Source: an uncultured Clostridia bacterium
GTDB taxonomy: Bacteria; Bacillota; Clostridia; Christensenellales; CAG-917
Assembly: GCA_944349635.1 (NCBI GenBank)
Contig: CALVNH010000005.1
Location: forward strand, 1 to 64,000
Direction: 5' to 3'
DNA: 64,000 nucleotides
A program made the position numbers and the translations under genes. Shown here in pieces: positions 8,669 to 17,094 of this stretch. The first letter of the stretch is position 1; every line of letters begins with the position of its first letter. Under the pieces are notes generated by a model, which saw only the letters and a program-made list of their open reading frames with translations, made no database searches and was not told the origin of the DNA.

Positions 8669-8686
8669 AGTGTCACCTCAAAGGAT

Positions 8687-8715
8687 ATGTTAATTCTTTT
8701 GCACGGCTTTGTCAA
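8687..8715 (-). promoter_or_regulatory. Promoter for apgM
   Basis: On the minus strand, TTGACA (8710-8715), a 17-base spacer and TAACAT (8687-8692). The -35 hexamer is perfect and the start lies about 20 bases downstream. Confidence 0.8.
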
Positions 8716-8729
8716 ACTGTTGCAAAGGC

Positions 8730-8758
8730 TTGCAAAAGGGCTTTTTTTATGATAAATT
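8730..8758 (+). promoter_or_regulatory. Possible promoter for the GH127-like gene
   Basis: TTGCAA (8730-8735), 17 bases and TAAATT (8753-8758), each matching four of six consensus positions. It overlaps the AT-rich region divergent to apgM. Confidence 0.35.
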
Positions 8759-8790
8759 ATACGGACGGAAATATAGTTGTTTTCCGCACG

Positions 8791-8814
8791 TGCGCCGCGG
8801 GCGCGCGCGGCGCA
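8791..8814 (+). promoter_or_regulatory. GC-rich leader hairpin before the GH127-like gene
   Basis: The arms TGCGCCGCG and CGCGGCGCA pair perfectly around a six-base loop, 22 bases before the start codon at 8837. No T-run follows, so a role in translation or mRNA stability is more likely than termination. Confidence 0.5.
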
Positions 8815-8836
8815 GAAGCGCCGCAACGGGTGAGCG

Positions 8837-10795
8837 ATGCCAAAAGATATTGCAGCCAAACTTCAGAAACTGCCTCTCGGAGCCGTGACTCCCGACGGCT
8901 GGCTGAAAAGCCAGATTTCCTTGACCAACGAATTGCAGAAAAGGTTGGGGTCCGATTCCGGTTTGCTTGAAAACGGTGTGTGGGAAAAGGGTGAAACTTT
9001 GCCGAAATACGTCCGCGGACTCTTGCTGCTTGCGGGCGTTCTGCACGATGCGCAACTCACCGAAAAGGCGGAGGCGTACGTCGGTGCGATTTTCGACAGC
9101 GCGAATGCGGGCGGCGATTTCGGTCCTTTCGCCACAAATTACGAATCCCCGAAAATCGAGGCCGTCAAAGCCGTGCTCACTTATTACGAACTGACGTCCG
9201 ACGAGCGCGCTTTGAAGTTTTTGAGAAGGTTTTTCAAAAATCAGTTCAACACTTTCAGCGTGACGCCCTGCTGGTATCATTCCCGCGCAAGACTTCTCGA
9301 AGAAATTCCCGCCATCGACGCGGTTTACAGAGCAAACGATTTGGAGTGGCTCAAGGACCTTGCCGAAATGTTGCGCGACCGCACTTGCGACTGGTTCAGA
9401 ATCGCAAGCAAATTTCCCTATAAAAAATCTTCCGACAAGACGCTTTCGCAAGCGGCGGTGAAGAGAGTGCGACGTGTCGTTTTGCAATACGAGGACGCGG
9501 GCGCCCAGAAACACAAGCCCTTCACGGTGGAGCGTGCGGATGCCGAATGGAAAAAGCCTTCCCATCAGCGCGTTGTGCAACTCAGCGGCGTCAGCATGGC
9601 GAAAGCAGTCAAATATCCCTGCGTCTACGGCGCATTCATGGGCGATAAGGAACTCAAACGCCTCTCTCTGAAAATGATTACGGCTCTCGACAGATACCAC
9701 GGCAATGCAACCGGCATGTTTGCCGCGGACAACCGTCTTGCGGGCACGTCTCCGGTGCGCGGAATAGACATCGAGAGCGCCGTTGAAATGATGGAATCGC
9801 TTGTCGCCGTTCTCGCGGAAACGGGAGAATCCGCCTGCGCCGATATGTTGGAGCAGATTGCCTTCAACGTGATAGCGGCGGCGGCAACGGAGGACGTTTC
9901 TGCGGTGCAGGACGTAGTACTTCCCAATCAGATTGAGGCGTCCTTGCGCAGAAAAGAATTTTTCAAAGACTGCCCCGCGGGCAATGCGTTCGTGGCGGAC
10001 GGGCTTTCTCGGGGGGCGGTGGCATTGCTCTCCGCTTTGCCTTTGTTTTTGCAGTCGGTGTGTTTCAAGCGCGGAGCCGACGAACTTGACTTTTTCTCTT
10101 ACGCTCCGTGCGTTGTGGAAACCGTTGTGGGAGGCGTGCGTCTTCGCATCAGGGAAGAAACCGGATATCCTTTCAGGAACACCGTCGTGTTCAAAGTTGA
10201 AGAAGCAGACGGAGAAGCCAACGTGCGCATAAACTTCCGCGTGCCGCGTCATACCACCATGCAACTGATTTCCGGAGGACAGGTGGTCGCGTCGGGCGAC
10301 AGAAACATATCGGTGAAATGTGCTTTGCGCACGGGCAGCACGTTTATGCTTAAACTCAACATTCCGCTTGTGGCGTTGCCCAACCGCGACGGTTCTTTCA
10401 GCCTTATGAAGGGAAGCGTGCTTATGGCGTCCGCTCCCGGTTACGAAAAATCCGTAAAGAAAGCCGAGAACACGCTCTGTGAAGCGCGCGCGGTTACGAA
10501 GTGGAGCTATACTCCCGTGCTTGCGAAGAAGGCGGTTGCGGGGGTGCGCAGGCTTTACGAAAACGAACGGACCGTCGTCAACAAAATTTCCGAAAAGCCG
10601 TTTAATTGCGACATTCCGCCGTTTGAACTGCGTATAAGGTGCAAAAACGTCATAAATTGGGAGTACGACATCAACGGGTTTGCGGCACTGCCGAATGCAC
10701 CGAAGTTTTCCGAAGAGACGTTGGAAAGAAGATTCCTTCCTTTCGGTTGTACGACGGTCAGGATTTCGCAATTTCCGCCCTGCTTCCGCGGGTAG
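8837..10795 (+). CDS. GH127-like (DUF1680) glycoside hydrolase family protein, catalytic cysteines not apparent
   Basis: The 652-residue protein has the (alpha/alpha)6-barrel plus beta-sandwich layout of beta-L-arabinofuranosidase-like proteins. The segment ADNRLAGTSPVRGIDIESAVE matches the family block containing the metal-binding Glu. VLPNQIEAS matches the usual PNQ block, and YPFRNTVVFKVEEADG with INFRVPRH matches the beta-sandwich start. The family's Cys-Cys motif, expected after the PNQ block, is not present; that place reads NAFVADGLSRG. The enzyme may therefore be inactive or use another mechanism. No signal peptide is seen, so it is cytosolic. The start follows ACGGGTGAGCG. Confidence 0.75.
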   Translation: MPKDIAAKLQKLPLGAVTPDGWLKSQISLTNELQKRLGSDSGLLENGVWEKGETLPKYVRGLLLLAGVLHDAQLTEKAEAYVGAIFDSANAGGDFGPFATNYESPKIEAVKAVLTYYELTSDERALKFLRRFFKNQFNTFSVTPCWYHSRARLLEEIPAIDAVYRANDLEWLKDLAEMLRDRTCDWFRIASKFPYKKSSDKTLSQAAVKRVRRVVLQYEDAGAQKHKPFTVERADAEWKKPSHQRVVQLSGVSMAKAVKYPCVYGAFMGDKELKRLSLKMITALDRYHGNATGMFAADNRLAGTSPVRGIDIESAVEMMESLVAVLAETGESACADMLEQIAFNVIAAAATEDVSAVQDVVLPNQIEASLRRKEFFKDCPAGNAFVADGLSRGAVALLSALPLFLQSVCFKRGADELDFFSYAPCVVETVVGGVRLRIREETGYPFRNTVVFKVEEADGEANVRINFRVPRHTTMQLISGGQVVASGDRNISVKCALRTGSTFMLKLNIPLVALPNRDGSFSLMKGSVLMASAPGYEKSVKKAENTLCEARAVTKWSYTPVLAKKAVAGVRRLYENERTVVNKISEKPFNCDIPPFELRIRCKNVINWEYDINGFAALPNAPKFSEETLERRFLPFGCTTVRISQFPPCFRG

Positions 10796-10845
10796 CGGGT
10801 TGACACGACCCGCGTCGCGGGTTAGAATTTCAAGGGAGGTAGCCG

Positions 10846-11424
10846 ATGAGGACGCTTGAAAGAGTATATTCCAAATCCGAGCGCATAGTTGCGCGCGCCC
10901 GTTTTTCGGGGTGGGCGTTTCTCGGTTGCTTCGTGCTTGCCGCCGTGCTGGGCGGCATTGTCGCCGTACTCTGGATTTTCGGCGCCGAAATCGAGAAGGG
11001 TCTCGACCCCGCATTCGACGGAACGGCGAAATATCTGACTCCCGAAACCATGAAGTGGGTTTTGTTGGGCGTCGGATTGTTCGTGCTCTTCGTCACGCTT
11101 TGCCGAGGAATATCTCTTTACAGACGCGAAATCATCGTCACGGAGGACAAATTTCTTTTCAAATCCGGCGTTGCCAACATCGTCAGCGTTATGCTTCCTC
11201 TCGACGAAATCAGATACGTCGACGTGAAACAGAATGTTGTGCAGGTGCTTTTGGGCTACGGGAAAATCAGGGTCATCACGGACGGCAACGAACCGTTTGT
11301 CATGAACAACATAGTCCGTCCCGAAAGATTCGCGCGGAGAATAATGAAACAGTGCAGTTTCGTAAGGGAGAATCACAGCCGCACCAGACTGAGCCTGGAC
11401 GTGGGCAAGCCCGTCGCGAAATGA
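10846..11424 (+). CDS. Membrane protein with bacterial PH domain (YdbS/bPH_2-like)
   Basis: The 192-residue protein has two transmembrane helices (about residues 20-47 and 68-90). A PH-type beta domain follows immediately: REIIVTEDKFLFKSGV, then LPLDEIRYVDVKQN and GKIRVIT. The arrangement fits the bPH_2 family, whose members are often small membrane proteins of unknown function. The start follows AAGGGAGGTAGCCG. It may be cotranscribed with the GH127-like gene 50 bases upstream and ends at the terminator at 11514-11537. Confidence 0.8.
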   Translation: MRTLERVYSKSERIVARARFSGWAFLGCFVLAAVLGGIVAVLWIFGAEIEKGLDPAFDGTAKYLTPETMKWVLLGVGLFVLFVTLCRGISLYRREIIVTEDKFLFKSGVANIVSVMLPLDEIRYVDVKQNVVQVLLGYGKIRVITDGNEPFVMNNIVRPERFARRIMKQCSFVRENHSRTRLSLDVGKPVAK

Positions 11425-11513
11425 GATTGAGCGGTTTCCGCGCCGATACGTAACGGGAAAGGGACTTCGGGAAAACGCGGACAAAAGAAACAAAGAACGG
11501 AAACTGATTGTGG

Positions 11514-11537
11514 GGCACTCTGCGGAGTGCCTTTTTT
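11514..11537 (+). terminator. Rho-independent terminator
   Basis: The arms GGCACTC and GAGTGCC pair across a TGCG loop and are followed by TTTTTT. Confidence 0.88.
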
Positions 11538-11686
11538 GCGCGCTCATTTGTCCGTGAAACCGTGAATGCGAAACGTCCGCTGTGCTTTGCGGGCAGGATT
11601 CGTTTTTGCGGGGTTCAGGCGGAAATGCGGCTTGCCCGTTCTCCCCGTGTGAGAGTCGAAACGGGAAATGGGCACGATTCGGAAAT

Positions 11687-12589
11687 TCAGAACAGAATCC
11701 AGTCTCCGGGGGTCACGAAGAGGTAACTTATCAGCATCAGCAATCCCGTGAGCACCAGGACGTGCAAAAGATAGAAGAAAATGGCGTATTTGCCGATAAA
11801 GCATACGGGTTTGTTCCATTTGCCGTCCAGAAGAGGGAGCTGACTGGTTTTGCGCGCATAGAGATACGGTCCGATTGCCGTACCGATAAAGAAAAACGCC
11901 GACCAAGGAATGAGATTGCAGATGTCGCCCGGCGAGAACGCCGCCACGGAGTAAAACGGCGACGGATTGCCGTAGAAGTCCTTGTGGGGAAAGAGCGGCG
12001 CAAGCCAAAGAGGGGTGTCTGCGGGGGGAGTGTAAAGAAAGTATAAGCAGATTACGACGACGGCAATGCCCGCCGAGACCAGAGATACGACGGCGGTGCG
12101 GTTGCGGAAAACGAGCCCGACAAGCGCATAAACCAGAATGCAGGCGGCATAGAAGTGAAGCACACCGAAGACCACGAGTACGTCACGCATTCCCGTAAAC
12201 GTGTAGATGGTATAAGTAGCCAAAGAATACAGCCCGGCAACGCCCGCGAGAATAAGACCGCGGCGCAGATTTGAGCGTGAGAAAGAGCAGGATATACCCG
12301 AAATGCAGAAAAACAGAAAGAGAACGACGGTTCTGACTGCCGTGCGGGTCTGTGAGGAATTGAATTCCACGCACCATCTGCAGAATGCCGCTCCAGAACC
12401 CGTGCCGGGAATGCCTCTTCCGAACCAGCCTTCGCCGAAATAAAGGGCAATCAGCATCGTGAGGTGGTCGAGAATCATAAGCACGACGCACAGTCCTCTC
12501 ACGAAGTCTATTTCCCATATTCTTTCGCGCTTTTTCACGGGCGCCGACGTCACCGCGGTGCCGGCTGTCAAGGAAGAAGCGTCAGTCAT
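11687..12589 (-). CDS. HGSNAT-like (DUF1624) membrane acetyltransferase
   Basis: The 300-residue protein has eight or more predicted membrane helices. It opens with RERIWEIDFVRGLCVVLMILDH, split as RxxEIDFxRG then LMIxDH, typical of DUF1624 and the catalytic domain of heparan-alpha-glucosaminide N-acetyltransferase. Such proteins are thought to move acyl groups across the membrane onto amino sugars; the acceptor is unknown here. ATG 12589 overlaps the upstream stop codon as ATGA, giving translational coupling. Another ATG at 12613 is possible. It shares a minus-strand operon with the 154-residue membrane protein and lies near GH20 and PIG-L genes, which suggests amino-sugar chemistry. Confidence 0.8.
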   Translation of the reverse strand: MTDASSLTAGTAVTSAPVKKRERIWEIDFVRGLCVVLMILDHLTMLIALYFGEGWFGRGIPGTGSGAAFCRWCVEFNSSQTRTAVRTVVLFLFFCISGISCSFSRSNLRRGLILAGVAGLYSLATYTIYTFTGMRDVLVVFGVLHFYAACILVYALVGLVFRNRTAVVSLVSAGIAVVVICLYFLYTPPADTPLWLAPLFPHKDFYGNPSPFYSVAAFSPGDICNLIPWSAFFFIGTAIGPYLYARKTSQLPLLDGKWNKPVCFIGKYAIFFYLLHVLVLTGLLMLISYLFVTPGDWILF

Positions 12590-13050
12590 TTTCGTTTTGG
12601 AGAGTCTTTCCATTCCGTTTTCACCAATACGAGCCCCCCGTCCATCTCCTCGTAAAGGTCGTATCTGTTGGCGTATTCGTAGACGATGACGCCTTTGTTG
12701 ACGCGGCTCTTGTAGATTTTCGGTGCTTCGGGTGCCCCTCGCGGAGGCTTTTTGCCTGCAGAGCCGTATTCGATGACGTCTCTGCCGTTGAAATAGTTTT
12801 TAATCGGACGAATGACGAGACTGCGGATTGTTATGATTAGCGAGCAACCGAAACAGAGAGCCAAGCCGAAAACGTAAAGTCTGCCGTTCACCGTCATCAC
12901 GAAGGGGTCGAAGCCGAATATCAGGAAGAGCGCCAGCCCGTACAGAAGATACCCGAGAGGAACGTAGAGCCCGAAGTAGAATATCGCTTTGGCAATCACT
13001 TCCAAAACGAATTTGAGCACCTTCCACGCGATGCCCAACGCCGTTGTCAT
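12586..13050 (-). CDS. Small two- to three-helix membrane protein
   Basis: The 154-residue protein has hydrophobic segments at about residues 12-50 and 60-85. A basic cytosolic region follows (RPIKNYFNGRDVIEYG), with a C-terminal domain that looks like a short beta sheet (KGVIVYEYANRYDLYEEM). I do not recognise the family. ATG 13050 is preferred because it follows GGAGGCGTG; the frame stays open to 13140. It overlaps the next gene by four bases. A strong minus-strand promoter lies at 13090-13118. Confidence 0.75.
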   Translation of the reverse strand: MTTALGIAWKVLKFVLEVIAKAIFYFGLYVPLGYLLYGLALFLIFGFDPFVMTVNGRLYVFGLALCFGCSLIITIRSLVIRPIKNYFNGRDVIEYGSAGKKPPRGAPEAPKIYKSRVNKGVIVYEYANRYDLYEEMDGGLVLVKTEWKDSPKRK

Positions 13051-13089
13051 CACGCCTCCGAACAAGCAACCCGAAACTCTCACGCAAAA

Positions 13090-13118
13090 AGCATAGCACA
13101 CCGCGGTTGAACTGTCAA
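13090..13118 (-). promoter_or_regulatory. Promoter for the minus-strand membrane-protein operon
   Basis: On the minus strand, TTGACA (13113-13118), a 17-base spacer and TATGCT (13090-13095). It is back-to-back with the promoter at 13155-13183. Confidence 0.82.
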
Positions 13119-13154
13119 TTTTTCGCATACGCGAGCGCACGGCGCGTGTGCGTA

Positions 13155-13183
13155 TTGACTGCGCAGGCGGAATTTGGTATCAT
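13155..13183 (+). promoter_or_regulatory. Promoter for the GH20 gene
   Basis: TTGACT (13155-13160), a 17-base spacer and TATCAT (13178-13183). It is divergent from the promoter at 13090-13118, with 36 bases between the two -35 boxes. Confidence 0.8.
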
Positions 13184-13238
13184 TACAGGTGAAATACGAC
13201 GCCGTTTTGCGGCGCGCATCGAGAGAGAGGGTGAAAAT

Positions 13239-14798
13239 ATGAATGTCGTTCCGAAACCGTACGAAAGCGAATTGCGAGAAGGCAGATTCGTGTTTACCGC
13301 AGATACAGCCATATCTTCGCCGTTGCCCGCCGTTGTGAGATTGCTTGACGCTTTCGGAAACGGCGGACGCCCCGCATTCGAAAGGAACAGAATAGAGTTT
13401 TCGCTGACGCAGGTGCCTTACGATTACGTCCTGGAAGTGGCGGAGAACAAGATAACCGTGGTTGCGCCACGCGAAGAAGGATTGTATCACGGAGCGGTGA
13501 CGCTCAAACAACTCTTGTCCGCGCCTTCGGACGGCGAAGTGGGAATCGGAGCTTGCGTGGTGCGCGACAAACCGCGCTTCGCGTACAGGGGTATGCTTGT
13601 CGACGTTTGCCGTCATTTCTTCGGTGTCGACACAATCAAGAAGATTATCGATGCGATTTCGCTCTTTAAGTTCAATTATCTGCATCTGCACCTGAGCGAC
13701 GACCAGGGATTCAGGTTGCAGACGGACAGCCTGCCCGAACTGTATCTCAAAGGAAGCGTACGCGCCGAAACGTGCGGCGACGGCAAACCTCACGGCGGCT
13801 ATTACACTAAAAAGCAGGTGCAAGAGCTTGTGGCTTACGCGCGTGAAAGATTCGTTGAGATAGTGCCCGAAATCGATTTGCCCGGGCATACGCGGGCGAT
13901 TATAGCGGCTTATCCCGAGCTTTCCTGCACGGGCGAGTCCACCACCGTGGGAACCGACTTCGGCATTCACGCCAAAATGCTTTGTGCGGGCTCCGAAAAG
14001 GTGTACGACGCCGTGGAAAAACTGTTGACGGAAGTCGCGGAAATGTTCCCGTGCGGATATTTTCATCTCGGAGGCGACGAGGTGCCCAAACTAGTGTGGG
14101 AGAATTGTCCGAAGTGCAATGAAAAGATGCGGAAAGAGGGTTTGCGGACTTTCGAGGAATTGCAAGGCTGTTTCACGAACAGAGCGATTGCCGTGCTCAA
14201 GAAACTGGGCAAGACCCCCATACTCTGGAACGAGTCGCTGTATTCAGATATGCTGGATTCGTGCGCAGCGGTTCAGTACTGGGAAGCGAAAAAGAAGGCG
14301 GGCGACAGAGTGAAGCGTGCCGTCGCGGAGGAAGGCCGTCGGATTATCGTGAGCCGTTGCAGTCCGTATTACTTCGATTATCCTTGCGCGTTCTGGCCGC
14401 TCAAAAGCGTCTACAACTTCGAGCCGTGCACGCCCGAGCTGGGCGGAAAGGACGGGAGTTGCGTGCTTGGCGTGGAATGTCCGATTTGGACGGAGCACGT
14501 TTCGACGGAGGAAAAACTTTTCTTCCGGGTCTTTCCCCGTGCGGCAGCGGTTGCGGAAAGCGGCTGGAGCACGCCCGAAAAAGATTACAAGGATTTTGTG
14601 CGCAGACTGGACAAGGTGTTGGGAGTGTTGTGCGAGGCGGGCGTCAACTTCGAACCCGTGAAGAAATGCAATCCCGACCCGATTTCCAGAATGTTCACCT
14701 GCGCGGCGTTCGGCATTAACGCGGCAAAACGCGCCAACCCCGAATCCGCCCGCAACTATGCAAGCATTTCGAGCCGCAAAGAACTTTCGGACAAATGA
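13239..14798 (+). CDS. Beta-N-acetylhexosaminidase, GH20
   Basis: The 519-residue enzyme removes terminal GlcNAc or GalNAc by substrate-assisted catalysis. It has an N-terminal GH20b-like alpha/beta domain (about residues 1-110) and then the TIM barrel. Barrel motifs include AYRGMLVDVCRHF, YLHLHLSDDQGFR, PEIDLPGHT and the catalytic pair in HLGGDEV. A conserved Trp-containing WNES strand follows, and WTEHV near residue 420 completes the active site. No signal peptide is visible, so it is probably cytosolic. ATG 13239 follows GAGAGAGAGGGTGAAAAT, downstream of a good promoter. The DUF4380-like gene starts 25 bases later, probably in the same operon. Confidence 0.9.
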   Translation: MNVVPKPYESELREGRFVFTADTAISSPLPAVVRLLDAFGNGGRPAFERNRIEFSLTQVPYDYVLEVAENKITVVAPREEGLYHGAVTLKQLLSAPSDGEVGIGACVVRDKPRFAYRGMLVDVCRHFFGVDTIKKIIDAISLFKFNYLHLHLSDDQGFRLQTDSLPELYLKGSVRAETCGDGKPHGGYYTKKQVQELVAYARERFVEIVPEIDLPGHTRAIIAAYPELSCTGESTTVGTDFGIHAKMLCAGSEKVYDAVEKLLTEVAEMFPCGYFHLGGDEVPKLVWENCPKCNEKMRKEGLRTFEELQGCFTNRAIAVLKKLGKTPILWNESLYSDMLDSCAAVQYWEAKKKAGDRVKRAVAEEGRRIIVSRCSPYYFDYPCAFWPLKSVYNFEPCTPELGGKDGSCVLGVECPIWTEHVSTEEKLFFRVFPRAAAVAESGWSTPEKDYKDFVRRLDKVLGVLCEAGVNFEPVKKCNPDPISRMFTCAAFGINAAKRANPESARNYASISSRKELSDK

Positions 14799-14823
14799 CG
14801 GACCTTGCGGACAGGGAGATAAA

Positions 14824-15705
14824 ATGAAAATCGTCGATTACAAGAATTACGGCAAATGCGCGCTCTTCGAAAGAAACGGCGTGCAAGTTATGGTCACGCT
14901 GGACGTGGGGCCCAGAATAATACGTTTCGGCACTGCGGAACTCAATTTCCTGAACGAGGACCTCGACAGAAACGTCAGCAACGGAGGCGATTACTTCGAC
15001 GAGAACTTCGGCAAAGGAACGCGCTGGTATCTTTACGGCGGTCACCGCGTGTGGAAGTCGCCGGAAGATTGGGAGACTTACACCCCCGACAACGGACCCG
15101 TGGAATACGAAGCCTCGGAGTACGGCGGCAGTTTCGTGTGTCGGGCGGCAAAGAGGTTCGATTACACGCTGGAAGTGCTCCTTGACGAAAAAGGCGGGCT
15201 CACGGTAAAAAACAAGATTGGCAACAAGAGCTCCGCGCCTGCGGAACTTGCCGTGTGGGGGCTCACCGTCGCGGCAAAAGGCGGCACGCTGGTGCTTCCG
15301 CTCAACGAACCCGCAGACGAACTGAACCCCGTGCAGAACGTGGTCTACTGGCCCTATGACGACCTTGCCGACGAAAGACTGAAAGTCGGCAAGAAATACC
15401 TGACGCTGAAACAGACTTCACGCGAAAACGCAATCAAGGTGGGAACCTTTGCAAAAAAAGGTCGTGCCTATTACATTCTCGGCGGAAAGGCGATGAAATG
15501 GGAATGCCTGCCCGAGAAGGGAGTGTACGGGGATTTCTGGTGCAATTTCGAAAGCTACACCAACAACCACATTCTCGAAGTCGAGTGGCTGTCGCCGCTG
15601 AAAGAGCTTCCCGCAGGCGGCGAAGTTTCCATGACGGAGAAATGGAGTGTGGTCGACGCCGAAGGATTCGACGGTTCCGCAAAGAGTTTGGAAAAATTTA
15701 AATAA
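14824..15705 (+). CDS. DUF4380-like / galactose-mutarotase-fold protein
   Basis: The 293-residue protein is beta-rich. Its opening VTLDVGPRIIRFG, a long strand-rich core and LEVEWLSPL near the C terminus resemble DUF4380 and aldose-epimerase-like beta-sandwich proteins that bind sugars. It is probably a cytosolic sugar-binding or mutarotase-like protein acting with the GH20 enzyme upstream. ATG 14824 follows CAGGGAGATAAA. No signal peptide or membrane segment is seen. The specific family assignment is moderate. Confidence 0.7.
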   Translation: MKIVDYKNYGKCALFERNGVQVMVTLDVGPRIIRFGTAELNFLNEDLDRNVSNGGDYFDENFGKGTRWYLYGGHRVWKSPEDWETYTPDNGPVEYEASEYGGSFVCRAAKRFDYTLEVLLDEKGGLTVKNKIGNKSSAPAELAVWGLTVAAKGGTLVLPLNEPADELNPVQNVVYWPYDDLADERLKVGKKYLTLKQTSRENAIKVGTFAKKGRAYYILGGKAMKWECLPEKGVYGDFWCNFESYTNNHILEVEWLSPLKELPAGGEVSMTEKWSVVDAEGFDGSAKSLEKFK

Positions 15706-16052
15706 AACACGTTTCGTGTTTGAGCCCCGCAACGGTTTTTCGGCAACCGCCCGTACGCAGGCAAAACTTGCGTTGCAAAAGGTGTGTATGGCAACTGTTG
15801 AAATCCGTTTATGCCACTGAACAGTCGGCGTTTTTTATCGGAAGCAAAAAGGCGCGCCCGGAGCACTCGCGGCACGCTTGTTGGACAAAAAACACGAAAA
15901 GTATACAACAGTGGCGACGTGGAAGAACGCGGCAAAGAAGCAAAAACACAAATCGTGTTTCTGATTGTTTGAAAGAGCGGTCGGAAACGAAATCAACTAC
16001 GGCGCGTGACGTACTGAAAACGGAGGAAGCCGTGCGCCGTCCGTGAGGGGTT
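15706..16052 (+). other. Non-coding gap of 347 bases
   Basis: I find no gene here. A small perfect hairpin (AAACACG-TTT-CGTGTTT, 15705-15721) overlaps the end of the preceding gene but has no T-run. A weak promoter candidate, TTGTTG (15878-15883), 18 bases, TATACA (15902-15907), could serve the PIG-L gene. Confidence 0.4.
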
Positions 16053-16862
16053 ATGGAAAAATTCGTTCCGTCGTCCGCAAGGGACGGCAAAATCAAGTAT
16101 GCTGCAATATCGGCGCACAAGGACGATATGGAGATGTTCGCTTTCGACGGAATCGTCAAAGCCTATGACGAAGGCGGGTTTGCCGGAATCGTGCTCACGG
16201 ACGGTGCCAACTGTCCGCGCTCCGCGGATTATGCCGACGTCGGCGGCGAGGATATGACGGCGCTCCGTTCTGCGGAACAAAAGCGTGCGGCGGAGATAGG
16301 AAGATATTCCGAATTGTGGTTGCTGGACGCCACTTCCGAAGAGGTGAAACTCTTGTCGGACGACGTCGTTTCGAGCGTGGCGGAAATTCTCCGCGGTTTT
16401 CCGCGCCTCGACGCATTGTATCTGCACAATCCTTTCGACCGTCACCCCACTCACGTCGGGGCCTTTGTCTGCGCGATTAAGGCGGTCAGAATGCTGAAAA
16501 ACGAGGAAAAACCGCGTAAAATTTATGCCTGCGAAGTATGGCGCGACCTGGATTGGCCGTCAGAAAACGACAAGGTGGCGCTTGACGTGGGCGGCAAGGA
16601 GTTTTTGGCGGCAAGGCTCATGGACGTGTTTGTCAGTCAGAACTCCGTAAAGCGTTACGACGTGGCGGCACTTGCAAGAAGAAGAGCCAACGCCACGTTC
16701 AGTCAAAGTCACGAGGGCGACGAGACGGACGCGCTCATTTATGCGCTCGATGCCACCGAATTGGCATACGGAGAAAATCTAGGTGCGGACATCGACGCTT
16801 TTTCGGAAAAGATTCTCCGCAATTTCCGCGACAGTCTGCATGTAAAAATTTGGCAAAATTGA
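16053..16862 (+). CDS. PIG-L (LmbE-like) deacetylase family protein
   Basis: The 269-residue protein has the PIG-L fold signature. AHKDDMEM near the N terminus stands for the zinc motif AHPDDxE, and HPTHVGA gives the later His. Known members deacetylate GlcNAc-containing lipids, mycothiol or bacillithiol precursors. Lys in place of the usual Pro in AHPDD is a small departure; the Asp, Asp and Glu remain. It is probably a zinc-dependent cytosolic N-deacetylase of an amino-sugar compound, fitting the nearby GH20 and HGSNAT-like genes. No strong ribosome binding site is seen (GTGAGGGGTT). It ends at a clear terminator. Confidence 0.82.
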   Translation: MEKFVPSSARDGKIKYAAISAHKDDMEMFAFDGIVKAYDEGGFAGIVLTDGANCPRSADYADVGGEDMTALRSAEQKRAAEIGRYSELWLLDATSEEVKLLSDDVVSSVAEILRGFPRLDALYLHNPFDRHPTHVGAFVCAIKAVRMLKNEEKPRKIYACEVWRDLDWPSENDKVALDVGGKEFLAARLMDVFVSQNSVKRYDVAALARRRANATFSQSHEGDETDALIYALDATELAYGENLGADIDAFSEKILRNFRDSLHVKIWQN

Positions 16863-16918
16863 TTTCGACCTTTTTCGAGGTATTCCGACATATACCGCGA
16901 AACCGAAAACCGAAATTT

Positions 16919-16943
16919 AAGCCCTAAAAGGGCTTATTTTTTT
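16919..16943 (+). terminator. Rho-independent terminator
   Basis: The arms AAGCCC and GGGCTT pair around TAAAA, followed by A and seven Ts. Confidence 0.88.
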
Positions 16944-16989
16944 ATACGTTTGCAAAACGGCACACGTGTCGGTATTTTTTAATGAGCAG

Positions 16990-17037
16990 TTAATTATAAT
17001 TAACGGGCTTTACAAACGCCTGCAAAGTGCGTATAAT
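16990..17037 (+). promoter_or_regulatory. Promoter of the giant lipoprotein gene with upstream palindrome
   Basis: TTTACA (17009-17014), a 17-base spacer and a perfect TATAAT (17032-17037). A perfect 14-base palindrome TTAATTATAATTAA (16990-17003) lies just upstream of the -35 box. It could be a regulator's operator or an AT-rich UP element. Confidence 0.82.
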
Positions 17038-17094
17038 CAAAATGTATATTAGTCTGTGTATGCGCGTCGTGTGCGCAAGCATAGGAGGGAAGAT

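Noticed and set aside
8747..11014. A 755-codon minus-strand frame
   Set aside because: It is antisense to the GH127-like gene, has no family-like motifs, and spans the gap between two plus-strand genes.
13044..13238. Upstream extension of the GH20 gene
   Set aside because: It runs through two divergent promoters; ATG 13239 has a good ribosome binding site.
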